The notes under the pieces are model-generated. The model worked only from the letters and a program-made list of their open reading frames with translations. It was not told the DNA's origin and searched no databases. From Salticus scenicus (Eukaryota; Arthropoda; Arachnida; Araneae; Salticidae): DNA of 64,000 bases. Position numbers and translations under genes: made by a program. Numbering within the stretch: the stretch's first letter is position 1; each line of letters begins with the position of its first letter. Of this stretch, positions 36,033-45,254 are shown piece after piece. The stretch covers positions 210,352,496-210,416,495 of the forward strand of contig OZ005653.1 in the NCBI GenBank assembly GCA_963930645.1, given 5' to 3'.

Positions 36033-36996
36033 TTTTTCACATAGTTGGTATAAAAATGATCCTTCCACTCCAAATTTCCTAAAATTAATTAAGGTTGATG
36101 AATAAAGACTTTCTAAAGTAGACACTCATTAAAAATAATACTGTAAACATGGAAAAATTTTACAAAAGTATTATTTTATAAAACAAAATTTTGTGAAAGG
36201 GCTGTTTTTATAAATCTGATTTTTATGAATTGACCCATTTTCTGAATTTGGATTTTGTGAAGGGACTCATTTTGTGGATTTGAATTTTGTGAAGGGGCCC
36301 ATTTTAGAGATTTGAATTTTATAAAGGGGCAGCAAAAGGGTCCCAATTTTTGCCTGGATTGACCCCTGTCAACACGTAAAAAGTTTCCTACAATGGACTT
36401 TATGCACCGCGCGTTATGGCGGATATATAAATGTCTCTACGCTAATCGACAAGTTAGAAATTTTTGCTTATTGCTGTTTAAGTCAATAGCAGTCGCTTAC
36501 ATCGGTAAATATTCGTAGCCGCCATTCGTGCGTAAGGTCCATTTTTAAATGAAATCTACTTTTTCTAGAAAAATATTGTCCTTTATAATCATACTTAATT
36601 CTACATTTTAAACAAATAATTTTCTCTAATAAATAAAAGAATATTACAGTAACCAATTGCACCATAGTTTTTAGGATGCGCCGGAAAGAATTTTACAGTC
36701 TATTATAAAAAATTTGCAAGTTCTCTCGACCAATATTCGTCAATAATCCGTTATTTGGTGTGATTTGAATAAAGACACCAGATGTAGCTTTGATAAATAT
36801 TTTTCAAACCTCTAAAGAGAACAAACCGATTCATTACATATTAAAGTATTTCTTTCTATAAATTTTTATTATTTATGTTTTCACTCTCTATTCTGTGGAT
36901 AGTATTCTAAAAGTCAGGACTTCAGGCTTATTTTAGAAAAAAAAAATTAGTTACGATACTTATTGAAATTTTATTTTTCCGACTAAGTGAAAATAA

Positions 36997-37069
36997 TGCC
37001 TTTACCGGGAGTCGAACCCCGGATCTTTGACTTACAAGGTCAAGGCTGTACCAAATGAGCTATCCAGGC
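36997..37069 (-). tRNA. tRNA-Thr(UGU)-like sequence in fold-back 2, left arm, decayed
   Basis: Same cloverleaf as the copies at 28.5 and 28.8 kb with anticodon loop CTTGTAA. The acceptor 3' strand has changed to TAAAGGC, leaving two mismatches, and the D arm has C for G in GAGC. Likely non-functional. Confidence 0.6.
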
Positions 37070-37271
37070 CGACACCCCGGTCAGCATTACTCACTCAGAC
37101 AACCTTTAGGCAGAAACATTTCTGGTCTATCATGTAGATAGCTCGACAGAAATAAGCCGCAGGAAATGGAAAACACCATTAGATAATGAGAGAAAGAAAT
37201 ACAATTTTTATTAAAATCACACAATCAACTGTGGAAGAAAATCATATTTATTGAAATTTTATTTTTCCGAC

Positions 37272-37337
37272 TAGCTCAGTTGGTAGAGCCTTGACATTGT
37301 AAGTCAAAGATCCGGGGTTCGACTCCCGGTCCAGGCA
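37272..37337 (+). pseudogene. tRNA-Thr(UGU)-like sequence in fold-back 2, right arm, 5' end lost
   Basis: Starts at the D arm (TAGCTCAGTTGG); the 5' acceptor strand is replaced by the element's own tail sequence (TTTTTCCGAC). Anticodon loop ATTGTAA still gives UGU, and the 3' acceptor strand TCCAGGC is intact. A truncated tRNA-like relic. Confidence 0.7.
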
Positions 37338-37465
37338 TTATTTTCACTCAGTCGGAAAAATAAAATTTCAATAAATATGATTTTCTTCCACAGTTGATTG
37401 TGTGATTTTAATAAAAATTGTAGTTACGATACGTTAATAGTTGTCATTTTTATACGCATTTGAAT

Positions 37466-37861
37466 ATGGAAGCAAACAAAGTGCATTATAGACATTTAAT
37501 GCTTTTCTTTTACCGGAAAGGCAAAAATGTCACACAAGCGGCAAACAAAATATGAACTGTTTATGGCGAAGGTGCTGTAGCTGAAAGAACTGTGCAGAAT
37601 TGGTTTACTAGGTTTAAAGCTGGCGATTTCAACCTTCAAGATCAACAACGCCCGGGTAGGCTCTCCATCACAGATGAGCATCAGATTAAAACACTGATAA
37701 AAAATAACCCACACTATACGACACGTGAATCAGCAGAAATGCTAAAAATATCAATATACACTATCCATGAGCATTTAAATGTGTTTCGTTTCAATTTTCC
37801 TTCAAAATCGGCACGAACTTCCCGGACAAACCAATATGTTCATCATTTATCATTTCTGTAA
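37466..37861 (+). pseudogene. mariner-type transposase DNA-binding domain remnant
   Basis: The frame from ATG 37466 encodes the N-terminal helix-turn-helix of mariner/SETMAR transposases: LFFYRKGKNVTQAAN, ERTVQNWFTRFKAGDF, then a PGRL linker like the GRP(S) hook and a second HTH (TTRESAEMLKISIYTIHEHL). One in-frame TGA interrupts it at about 37553-37555. After residue 100 or so the similarity is lost and the frame ends at 37861 without the WVPHEL motif or the DDD catalytic domain. A truncated mariner is most likely. I saw no terminal repeats around it. Confidence 0.75.
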
Positions 37862-39354
37862 AACATTAAAAAAAAATAAAAATCAGTACAGATGCTATCA
37901 ATAATACAACAAATAGCGTTTGAAATTAAATTTGTCGATAATACAATTAGTAACAGGCTGTGCCCTGCTACATTGTAATTAAAGTTATATCCTTGATATT
38001 TTGTGCGTGTGTGTGCTTTTTTTTTTTTTTTTTATTTAAATGATTTCTATTCAAAGATTTTAGTGCTTGAAGCTCTATTAACACACGGACGTAGATGTTT
38101 TATGTATCAGATATTACGGTAAGAAATGAAAGTTGAATAAATGCAATCCAATTCGGCAATCCTATTTTCAAATATTCATCATTCTCTATGTTTTTGACGC
38201 ATGATGATGCATTGGTATTCTGTTCTCTGCGCCTAGTTTTAGTTCGTACTGAATATGAAATGTTATTCTACGGAATGTTGCTCATTGCTCAGCATATGTA
38301 CTTTTTGATCGATGAGGCTAAATGTTGTTTTATTCGTATAATATTATGACTTACATACTTAAAAAAAAAATAATTGAAATAGTTTTATATTTATCGCATA
38401 TGTTATGTTTGGGAGAATTTTACGCATTAAAAATTTAAATGCTATGCTATCATTTATTACAGGAACTATTTCCTTGAAGAAACTAACTGATTGGGTTATG
38501 ATTAAGTATGATGTACCTATCATTAAAATATTGAAATCGTATTCCGTAACGAATGATTATTTACTTTACAAACAAGGGCAACGTACGATACGTACATCAA
38601 ACTTGGGATTATGGTTAAAAACGGTTATGTAAACTCATTTTTTTTCTATTTTTATTATTATTGCTTCCAATAGTTGTTGTTTGCTGTGATAAATGCATAT
38701 ATTCAACTCTAGCTCAAGTTAAACTTTCATTGGAAAAGTCAGGTTAAATAAGGAAAAGAAATAATTTCGTATGTGAAAAACAGATCAATCGCAAAGTTGT
38801 AGAACATTCTTCTACTGGTGATAATTATACGTTACTGAATACTTGTGTATAGTTTTGCATAAATTTGGTGCTGCCCCTAAACATATCAGATTATGTGAGA
38901 TAAAAGATATGGATTGTTTTTGTTATTTTGCTACGCTTCATTTCCTTTTTATTATTATGAATTGTTAATTTGTTCAATGTTTCTTTAAACTTATGATACC
39001 CGCTAACAGTTATTCAAATTAATGATAAATATACAAATTTATAAATTATTTTCTTTTATATTTAAAAGAAGAGAGTATTAGATTCGTAGAAATTATATAC
39101 CTTTGATTTTTTAATACGTTTCTTAAGATATCCTGAACGCATCTTGATCATTTTTGTAATGATGTGTGTGTGATAGAAATTTTGTAGCCACTCTAAATAG
39201 AGAACTAATTCACAGAATTTCATTAAAATGTATATTTAATTGCATACTGACTTAGTTTATTTTCTTTAAACTTTTTGTGTGTATAGCCTAACAGTTCGTG
39301 CTGAAATGTTGCAATTTTTTCCTATTGACGGGAAGGCAATATCTCCAGATTATA
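37862..39354. other. unassigned AT-rich DNA
   Basis: T-run at about 38018-38033 only. A 75-codon frame at 38405-38632 has no domain I recognise. Confidence 0.4.
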
Positions 39355-39443
39355 TACAGTGGTGGACATAATTATAAGACACCTATCTAATTTGACAAAT
39401 AGTGAAAGAAAAGATTCAAAGCTTAAAAATGTTTTATCAAATA

Positions 39444-40172
39444 CAGTAACCGCCGCTTAATCTGATCAAATTGCCAGGACCGGAATCAAATCAATACAAA
39501 CTACTTTTAAAGCCGCCGGTTAATAAATTCAAATACCTACTCAGCAGCAAAAATATCATTTATACACACTCAAAATTTGTTATTTGCATTCTGATTTTCT
39601 TTTTTAAATATATATAGAAAAAGGAATTAAAACACGACAAACACTCCTTTATCGTTCATTGTCGAAGATTTGCAGAACACATTTACAAATTAAACACGCC
39701 CCATAACTTATCTCTATAACAATTTCAAGGAATGCATTCTTTAAAGCGCAGTAATAAGTTACAAATTTGGTTTGAAATGATTTATTATTATTATTTTTAA
39801 AAGGCAATTTCTAGTTCTTATTTTGAAATAACTATAATTCATAAGGTTTAAACGGAAAGATTTTAAATATATAAAAACAGCTTGAACTTTCGGCAAAGTA
39901 ATGATGATTTTCTCTAAGAAAAACGCATGGGAATCTGGAATGCGCTTAATTTACTTATATCGAAGGAACAATTAATTAATTATCTCTCAAAAATTAATTA
40001 ATATTGTTTACTAATTCCATTATTCGTTACCTTTTAAAGTTTTTTTCCCAAATTCAAGGAAGTAGTACCTTTGCCTTAAGTGCAGGAACGTTCGCCGGAT
40101 ATAAAAAATAAGCCGCTTAATAAAATCACTTTGGCTCAGAACGAATGTGATTTTAATAAGCGGCGGGAACTG
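39444..40172. mobile_element. pogo-like MITE inside the Tc1 end
   Basis: Ends CAGTAACCGCCGCTTAAT and (inverted) CAGTTCCCGCCGCTTATT, with TA duplications at 39442-39443 and 40173-40174. It interrupts the Tc1 left inverted repeat, whose sequence resumes at 40175 (compare the intact right repeat near 47400-47460). The right end also has an inner inverted copy of itself (AGCCGCTTAATAAAATCAC near 40111). 729 bp, non-coding. Confidence 0.88.
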
Positions 40173-41078
40173 TACGTCAAAAACATAAATTTATTCTGTT
40201 ACCATGTATAATTATTTTATAATAATGATATTTTCATACAATTTAATGAAAAAACTTAAAAACATAATGGACAAAATTATAAGACACCAACCGTTTTTTC
40301 CAAATACACTGTTTCAACATAATTAGCAGACACTAATGGTCTAAAAGAAAATTCTCTAACATAGTTATTCAATATTTGGTGTAGCCGCCATTGTTTTTTA
40401 TAACATGAAAGATGCGATTCGGCATCGAATCTATCAATTATAACAAAATATCGCAACACAGTTCTTCTCAAGCACATTTTATAGCATTCTTTAGGTCTTC
40501 GACACATATAAACTGCCTCCCATTTTCGTAAACCGCACGCATTTTCGATGGGATTTCAGTCTGGGGAGCGAGAAGGCCACGGGAGAACATTGATATTTTG
40601 CTCTAAAAGCCACTTTTTTGTTTCGTGTGATGCATGAATCAGCGCGTTATCGTGCTGGAAAGTGTAGTTTTTGCCACAAAGAAGGTCACCGTATATGGAT
40701 AGTTGATCTTTAAGAAGATTCTTATACTTTTCTTAATTCATTCTTGAATGCACAAAAACAATATCCGTTTTCCCTTGAGCCGAAAAACCAGCCCAAGCCA
40801 TTACTGAGCCTCCACCCATTTGGCGGCTCATTAGTACATGAGACTTCCGTAAATCGTACCAATAACATTGAAACCCGTCAGGACCATCCAGGTTAAATTT
40901 TTTTTCATCAGAAAATAACACAGAGTACCATTTGGTGGAGGTACAGGCCATAGTTTGTTTAGCGAAGTTTAGACACTCCATTTTGTGCCGGCTTAGAAGC
41001 GGTGGTTTTTTCTTCAATTTTTTTATATTTCACATAGGAAGCATTATGCAATACCCTGCGAATGGTTCTCCTTGAACA

Positions 41079-41832
41079 ATAAGTAATTTGCACACATGGG
41101 GTATTTGAACAAAATCCTATTTTTCTGGTAGTTTTAGGCCTATAAATTTCAAAAAGTGTATTAAAAATGAAAGAAAAGTTCTTATTAATTTTAAAAATAA
41201 CTTTAAAGTTAATCAAAAATCAATTGACTTCAAAACACTGCCTGACGTCACACTTTATGATGCTTCAATGTTTACGTTTTGTTAGCCTGGTTAGTAAGCA
41301 GCAATTCGTTTTAACTTTAGTAATTATCAGTCGTTTATGTGATATCTGAGCGTTTCTTTTTCATCTCTTAATCGTTTAATATCATCACCATTTTCCATTA
41401 TCATTATTTTCAATTGTTTTCTTTTCATGGCAGTTGTCCAATGTCTTCGTTTAATAGGATCCTGTGGAACGCTAAAGAATAACTTTTGACAAGCATTAGA
41501 CGTTGTATTAGTGAAAAATGGTACAATACAATATTTATACTACGAATTTTTAATATCCGTCAATATTATAACATACAAAACCTATTTCACTGATTCAAGA
41601 AGCAAAGCAAAGCACGAAATCGAATGTAAACAACGATTACTTCCGTTTGTTGTCATAAAGAGTGACGTCACGATATATTGTACTGCGTTTTCTTGACAAA
41701 GTAAATAGTACGATGTTAAAATTGTTATAAATCAGACATTTGGTTTCAAATAAAGAAAATGTTTATATCTATTTTCTTACCCTTTCATTGTCTATTATAT
41801 AATAATAAAATCAGAAAACGGGCAAATTGTCT
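41079..41832. mobile_element. MITE-like insertion in the Tc1 transposase
   Basis: The Tc1 reading frame stops making sense at 41078 and resumes at about 41833. The bounds carry a weak inverted repeat (ATAAGTAATTTGC against GCAAATTGTCTAT). Inside is a second inverted pair around TGACGTCAC-CTTTATGA (41253-41272 and 41660-41681). Non-coding. Boundaries inferred from the broken transposase, so approximate; no clear duplication. Confidence 0.5.
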
Positions 41833-41930
41833 ATTCAGTTTCAAAGCATTTTTAATGCCTGTAGTGGTCATCTTATTCTGTGTAGCGAGTGAAAGCATAC
41901 GGCGTCTGTCTCTCGAGGACAAGCAAGGAG

Positions 41931-42199
41931 TGTGGTGTATTTCGTCATTGTATTCCTGATTTAATCTATTGGACTGTTGGTATGTGACGTCACGTCCAAT
42001 CAATGATCTGTTCATTCCTTTTTACTTTTATCTCTGCTAGAACAGATCGCAGTCTTAAAAATGTAGTCGTTCATGTTACTTGTATTTTTCATGTGTAATT
42101 GTCATAGTCATCTATTAAATTTTGTGTGTTTAAAATGAAACGCCTCGTCATATCTTAGTTATGGCTCATAAATCTTCTCCTGTCTACAAAATATTAAAA
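41931..42199 (+). repeat. 5' LTR of the gypsy element
   Basis: Starts TGTGG and ends ATTAAAA instead of the usual ...CA; the end is fixed by the matching 3' LTR, by the GGAG duplication and by the primer-binding site starting at 42200. The first part (U3) has a CRE-like palindrome TGACGTCA (41985-41992) next to a CCAAT box (41996-42000), candidate promoter elements. Confidence 0.95.
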
Positions 42200-42211
42200 T
42201 GGCGACGAGAT
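42200..42211 (+). other. primer-binding site
   Basis: TGGCGACGAGAT abuts the 5' LTR. It starts with TGG, complementary to the CCA end of a tRNA, as expected for minus-strand priming. I do not assign the tRNA. Confidence 0.75.
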
Positions 42212-42602
42212 GAAAAAGAAAAAAGCAAAAAGAAGTTTTGCTCTTCAACATATCTACTTCAAGATGATTAAAAATGAAATCTGCAGTTCATAAAAAAAGA
42301 ACGGAATATCTTCTACACATGTGTTTATTCAAAATCTACTTATTTCATAAAGAAAATTGATATTTCGAAATGAATCATTATGCGATCGGAGACAGCAGCA
42401 GTTAATATCATTGTCTGGTGGCGGGCAGGTACGATTTAGGCGCCAGTGAGTGTAATTATCGTCTGCGATAATCTGCGACTTTTTATTTTTTGGGAAAGAG
42501 AAAGAGAAAGGTATTTACACATTTATTTTATTTTTTTTTTCTTTCTGTTCTTTTATTAGATTGCATGTTTTTATTCTTAGAACTAGTATATTTTCATTAA
42601 AA
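42212..42602 (+). other. gypsy element 5' untranslated leader
   Basis: About 390 bp between the primer-binding site and the first ATG of gag. It contains no long frame and is expected to hold packaging signals (family knowledge). A T-run lies at about 42531-42540. Confidence 0.6.
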
Positions 42603-45254
42603 ATGTTTCAAAGTTTTAAAGAATTCAATGATTCGATTGAATGTTTTGATACTTATATTAGAAGACTAGAACAGAATTTTATTTTGTTTGATATTAAGGA
42701 TGAAAAAAAAGTTAGTGCCTTAATAACTTTTATAGGCCCGAGATTATATAATTTACTTACTAATTTACTGTTCCCAGATCTCCCTGAATCAAAAACTTAC
42801 ACTGAATTAGTAAATGTCTTAACAAAACATCTATGTAAAATTCCAAACAAAATCAGTGAACGGATTAAATTTAGAAAATGTTGTCAAGGAGATAACGAAT
42901 CTGTGCAGGATTTTAGTGTTCGATTAAAGAAGCTTACAACACATTGCGCGTTTACAGGCGAATCGCTGTCAGAAAATTTGTTAGAACAATTTTTACGCGG
43001 ATTAAAAAATGAAACAATCCAAAGCAAATTAATGTCTCAGGTTGAAGATTTAACATTTGAAAAAGCAGTAGAACAAGCCGTAACTATGCAAAGTACTGAA
43101 AACGACATGATAGAATTACAGAATAAAAATTTGAATTTGAATAAAGTTTCTGTTAGTGTTAGGAAACCAAAACAAAATCATTCTCAAAATAACTTAAGTA
43201 AACAAAATGTGAACAAAACTGCGAGTGCAAATAAAAGTAAAACTTATTGTTATCGTTGTGAAAATAGCTCTCATTTAGCAAATGTTTGTAAATTTATTAA
43301 TGCAGTTTGCAATTTTTGTAAAAAACGCGGTCATTTGAGTAAGGTGTGTCGGAACGCACAAAACAATGTTACTCAAAAGAAAAATGTAAATGTTCTTGAT
43401 ACTGTAGACATTTTGTCATTACAATCTGAAGGCACTAAACCTATAAAAATTTGGGTTTTGATAGAAAATAGTGCTAAAGCAGAAATGGAGCTTGATACAG
43501 GATCGGCGATATCCGCTGTACCGATAAATCGTTTTCGGAGATTATTTCCAGAACATAAAATGTTTCCTGCTGATGTACAATTAAAGACAGCCACGGGAGA
43601 AATTTTTCAGCCCGAGGGATTTGTTAGAGTAAATGTAACTTACGAAAACAAAACTAGGAATGTTAAGTTATATTTAGTTAAAAAAGACAATTTTCCTTTA
43701 TTGCTAGGTAGGGATTGGATAACTACATTTAATATATTCCCAAACAATTTACAAACTGTTCCGGTAAACAAAGTACAAATCTCGGATAATTTAAATAATT
43801 TACTGAATAAATTTCCGGATTTATTTACAAATAACGTAGGTGAAATTAAAAATGTTAAAGCTGAATTACATTTAGAGAAAGACTCATCACCAATATTTTG
43901 TAAATCGAGAACAGTTACGTATGCATTAAGGAATGCGGTAAATGAAGAATTGGAAAGATTAGAAAATGAAGGGATAATAAAATCTGTTAGTACTAGTAAA
44001 TGGGCAACACCTATTGTTCCGGTGGTAAAACCTAATGGGAAAATTCGTTTATGCGGCGATTTTAAAGTCACGGTAAATAAATTTTTAAAGGTTGACAAAT
44101 ACCCGCTACCAAAAATTGAGGATATATTAGCAACTTTAGGGGGTGGATTACATTTTACAAAAATTGATTTAAACCAAGCATACTTGCATTTACCGGTAGA
44201 GGAAAATTCACAAGAACTACTTACTATTAACACTCCTAAAGGCTTATTTCAATTTACGCGATTACCATACGGAATTGCCAGTTCGCCAGCAATATGGCAG
44301 AGAACTATAGAACAAATTTTAAAAGGTATAGAGGGTATTTCAGTTTTTATTGACGATATATGTATCTCAGGGGAAACTGATGAAATACATTTAGAGCGAT
44401 TAAAACAAGTGCTAGAAAGGTTACGTGAATATAATCTTAAAATAAATAAAGAAAAATCTTTTTTCATGAATGATGAAATTACATACTGCGGTTACAAAAT
44501 TGATAAAAATGGCATACACAAAACGCAAGAAAAAATTTCTGCTATTTTAAATGCTCCAATACCTCAAAACGTAACTCAAGTAAAAGCGTTCCTAGGCTTA
44601 GTATCTTACTATTCTAGATTTGTTCCTAAATTATCTACGATTGCTTATCCTCTAAATGAATTATTACGTAAAAATGTAAATTTTCAGTGGACTAAAAAAT
44701 GTGAAAATTCATATAATGCAATTAAACAGGAAATTACTTCCGAAAGGATTCTCACCCACTTTAATCCTAAATTACCCTTAATTTTAGCCACTGATGCTTC
44801 TCCTTATGGAATTTCGGCAGTACTTTCGCATACAATGCCAGATAACTCCGAAAAACCCATAGCTTTTGCTTCTAGAACTTTATCTTCTGCAGAAAAGCGG
44901 TATAGTGAGGTAGATAAAGAAGCGTTAGCAATAATTTTTGGTGTAAAGAAATTTTTTCAATTTTTATATGGTAGGAGATTTACACTGTATACAGATAGTA
45001 AACCCCTAGTTTCCATATTTTCACCCGTAAAAAGTATTCCGGTACTTTCGGCAGCTAGAATGCAAAGATACGCATTATACTTACAGACATTTAATTATGA
45101 TATTAAATATAAAAAATCTGCAGAGCACGGAAATGCCGATGCTCTATCACGCTACAACCAGAAAAAGTGTCACCAACTTTGTCACCAAATTTATTTGGCA
45201 ACCTTGATGAATCCGATTGTTTATTTATTCATCAAATCACATCGTTACCGTTAA
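42603..45254 (+). CDS. Gag-protease-RT-RNase H polyprotein (gypsy)
   Basis: 883 codons from ATG 42603, the first Met in frame. In order: Gag (to about residue 205); two CCHC zinc knuckles at residues 216-229 (CYRC...H...C) and 236-249 (CNFC...H...C), which bind element RNA; aspartic protease with LDTGSA (Asp 298); reverse transcriptase with KIDLNQAY (Asp 522) and FIDD (Asp 584, 585), the catalytic triad; RNase H with ATDASP (Asp 731), EAL (Glu about 773), TDSK (Asp 798) and the terminal GNADALSR Asp. No stop interrupts it. After RNase H the frame runs a short way and stops at 45252, while integrase continues in the -1 frame. Gag and Pol share one frame here, as in some gypsy lineages. Confidence 0.95.
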   Translation: MFQSFKEFNDSIECFDTYIRRLEQNFILFDIKDEKKVSALITFIGPRLYNLLTNLLFPDLPESKTYTELVNVLTKHLCKIPNKISERIKFRKCCQGDNESVQDFSVRLKKLTTHCAFTGESLSENLLEQFLRGLKNETIQSKLMSQVEDLTFEKAVEQAVTMQSTENDMIELQNKNLNLNKVSVSVRKPKQNHSQNNLSKQNVNKTASANKSKTYCYRCENSSHLANVCKFINAVCNFCKKRGHLSKVCRNAQNNVTQKKNVNVLDTVDILSLQSEGTKPIKIWVLIENSAKAEMELDTGSAISAVPINRFRRLFPEHKMFPADVQLKTATGEIFQPEGFVRVNVTYENKTRNVKLYLVKKDNFPLLLGRDWITTFNIFPNNLQTVPVNKVQISDNLNNLLNKFPDLFTNNVGEIKNVKAELHLEKDSSPIFCKSRTVTYALRNAVNEELERLENEGIIKSVSTSKWATPIVPVVKPNGKIRLCGDFKVTVNKFLKVDKYPLPKIEDILATLGGGLHFTKIDLNQAYLHLPVEENSQELLTINTPKGLFQFTRLPYGIASSPAIWQRTIEQILKGIEGISVFIDDICISGETDEIHLERLKQVLERLREYNLKINKEKSFFMNDEITYCGYKIDKNGIHKTQEKISAILNAPIPQNVTQVKAFLGLVSYYSRFVPKLSTIAYPLNELLRKNVNFQWTKKCENSYNAIKQEITSERILTHFNPKLPLILATDASPYGISAVLSHTMPDNSEKPIAFASRTLSSAEKRYSEVDKEALAIIFGVKKFFQFLYGRRFTLYTDSKPLVSIFSPVKSIPVLSAARMQRYALYLQTFNYDIKYKKSAEHGNADALSRYNQKKCHQLCHQIYLATLMNPIVYLFIKSHRYR

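Larger units (their letters stand above)
35757..36118. mobile_element. tRNA-Asn-like fold-back insertion
   Basis: A palindrome of about 360 bp: outer arms AAATTTGGAGTGGAAGGAT and inverse, then a tRNA-like sequence, then inner arms GAAATGCCTAGCTGGTTATC and inverse, with a short loop near 35920. The sequence TAGACACT lies at both sides (35749-35756 and 36119-36126), a possible 8-bp duplication. Short inverted ends (CTTTAGAAA/TTTCTAAAG) overlap it, so a 6-bp reading (TAGACA) is also possible. Same architecture as the tRNA-Thr fold-backs but unrelated sequence. Confidence 0.7.
35573..36368. mobile_element. hAT-like MITE with TCAAC duplication
   Basis: Ends CAGGGGTTGATCCAGG and CCTGGATTGACCCCTG are inverted with two mismatches. 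TCAAC lies at both flanks (35568-35572 and 36369-36373); 5-bp duplications with CAGGGG-type ends are known from the hAT5 group. Subterminal words TTTTGTGAA and GGGGCCCATTTT repeat in both arms. It is interrupted by a tRNA fold-back (35757-36118); without it about 426 bp. Confidence 0.72.
36960..37420. mobile_element. tRNA-Thr fold-back insertion, element 2
   Basis: A 461-bp insertion, homologous to the one at 28460-28921 but in opposite orientation, with the same outer ends (TTTCAATAA on one side, CAAT...ATCACACAAT on the other). A perfect 12-bp duplication TAGTTACGATAC flanks it (36948-36959 and 37421-37432). It carries two divergent tRNA-Thr-like copies. The right half is itself a hairpin around the tRNA 3' part, since the segment 37200-37270 is inverted at 37338-37420. 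Confidence 0.82.

Noticed and set aside
28535..37337. working nuclear tRNA genes
   Set aside because: Four tRNA-Thr-like and two tRNA-Asn-like copies are all inside fold-back insertions, with stem mismatches or truncations; kept as tRNA-like only.
38405..38632. 75-codon plus-strand frame
   Set aside because: No recognisable motif, no supporting start context or splice evidence.
43640..44467. minus-strand frames of 197 and 72 codons
   Set aside because: Antisense to the gypsy protease and reverse transcriptase.
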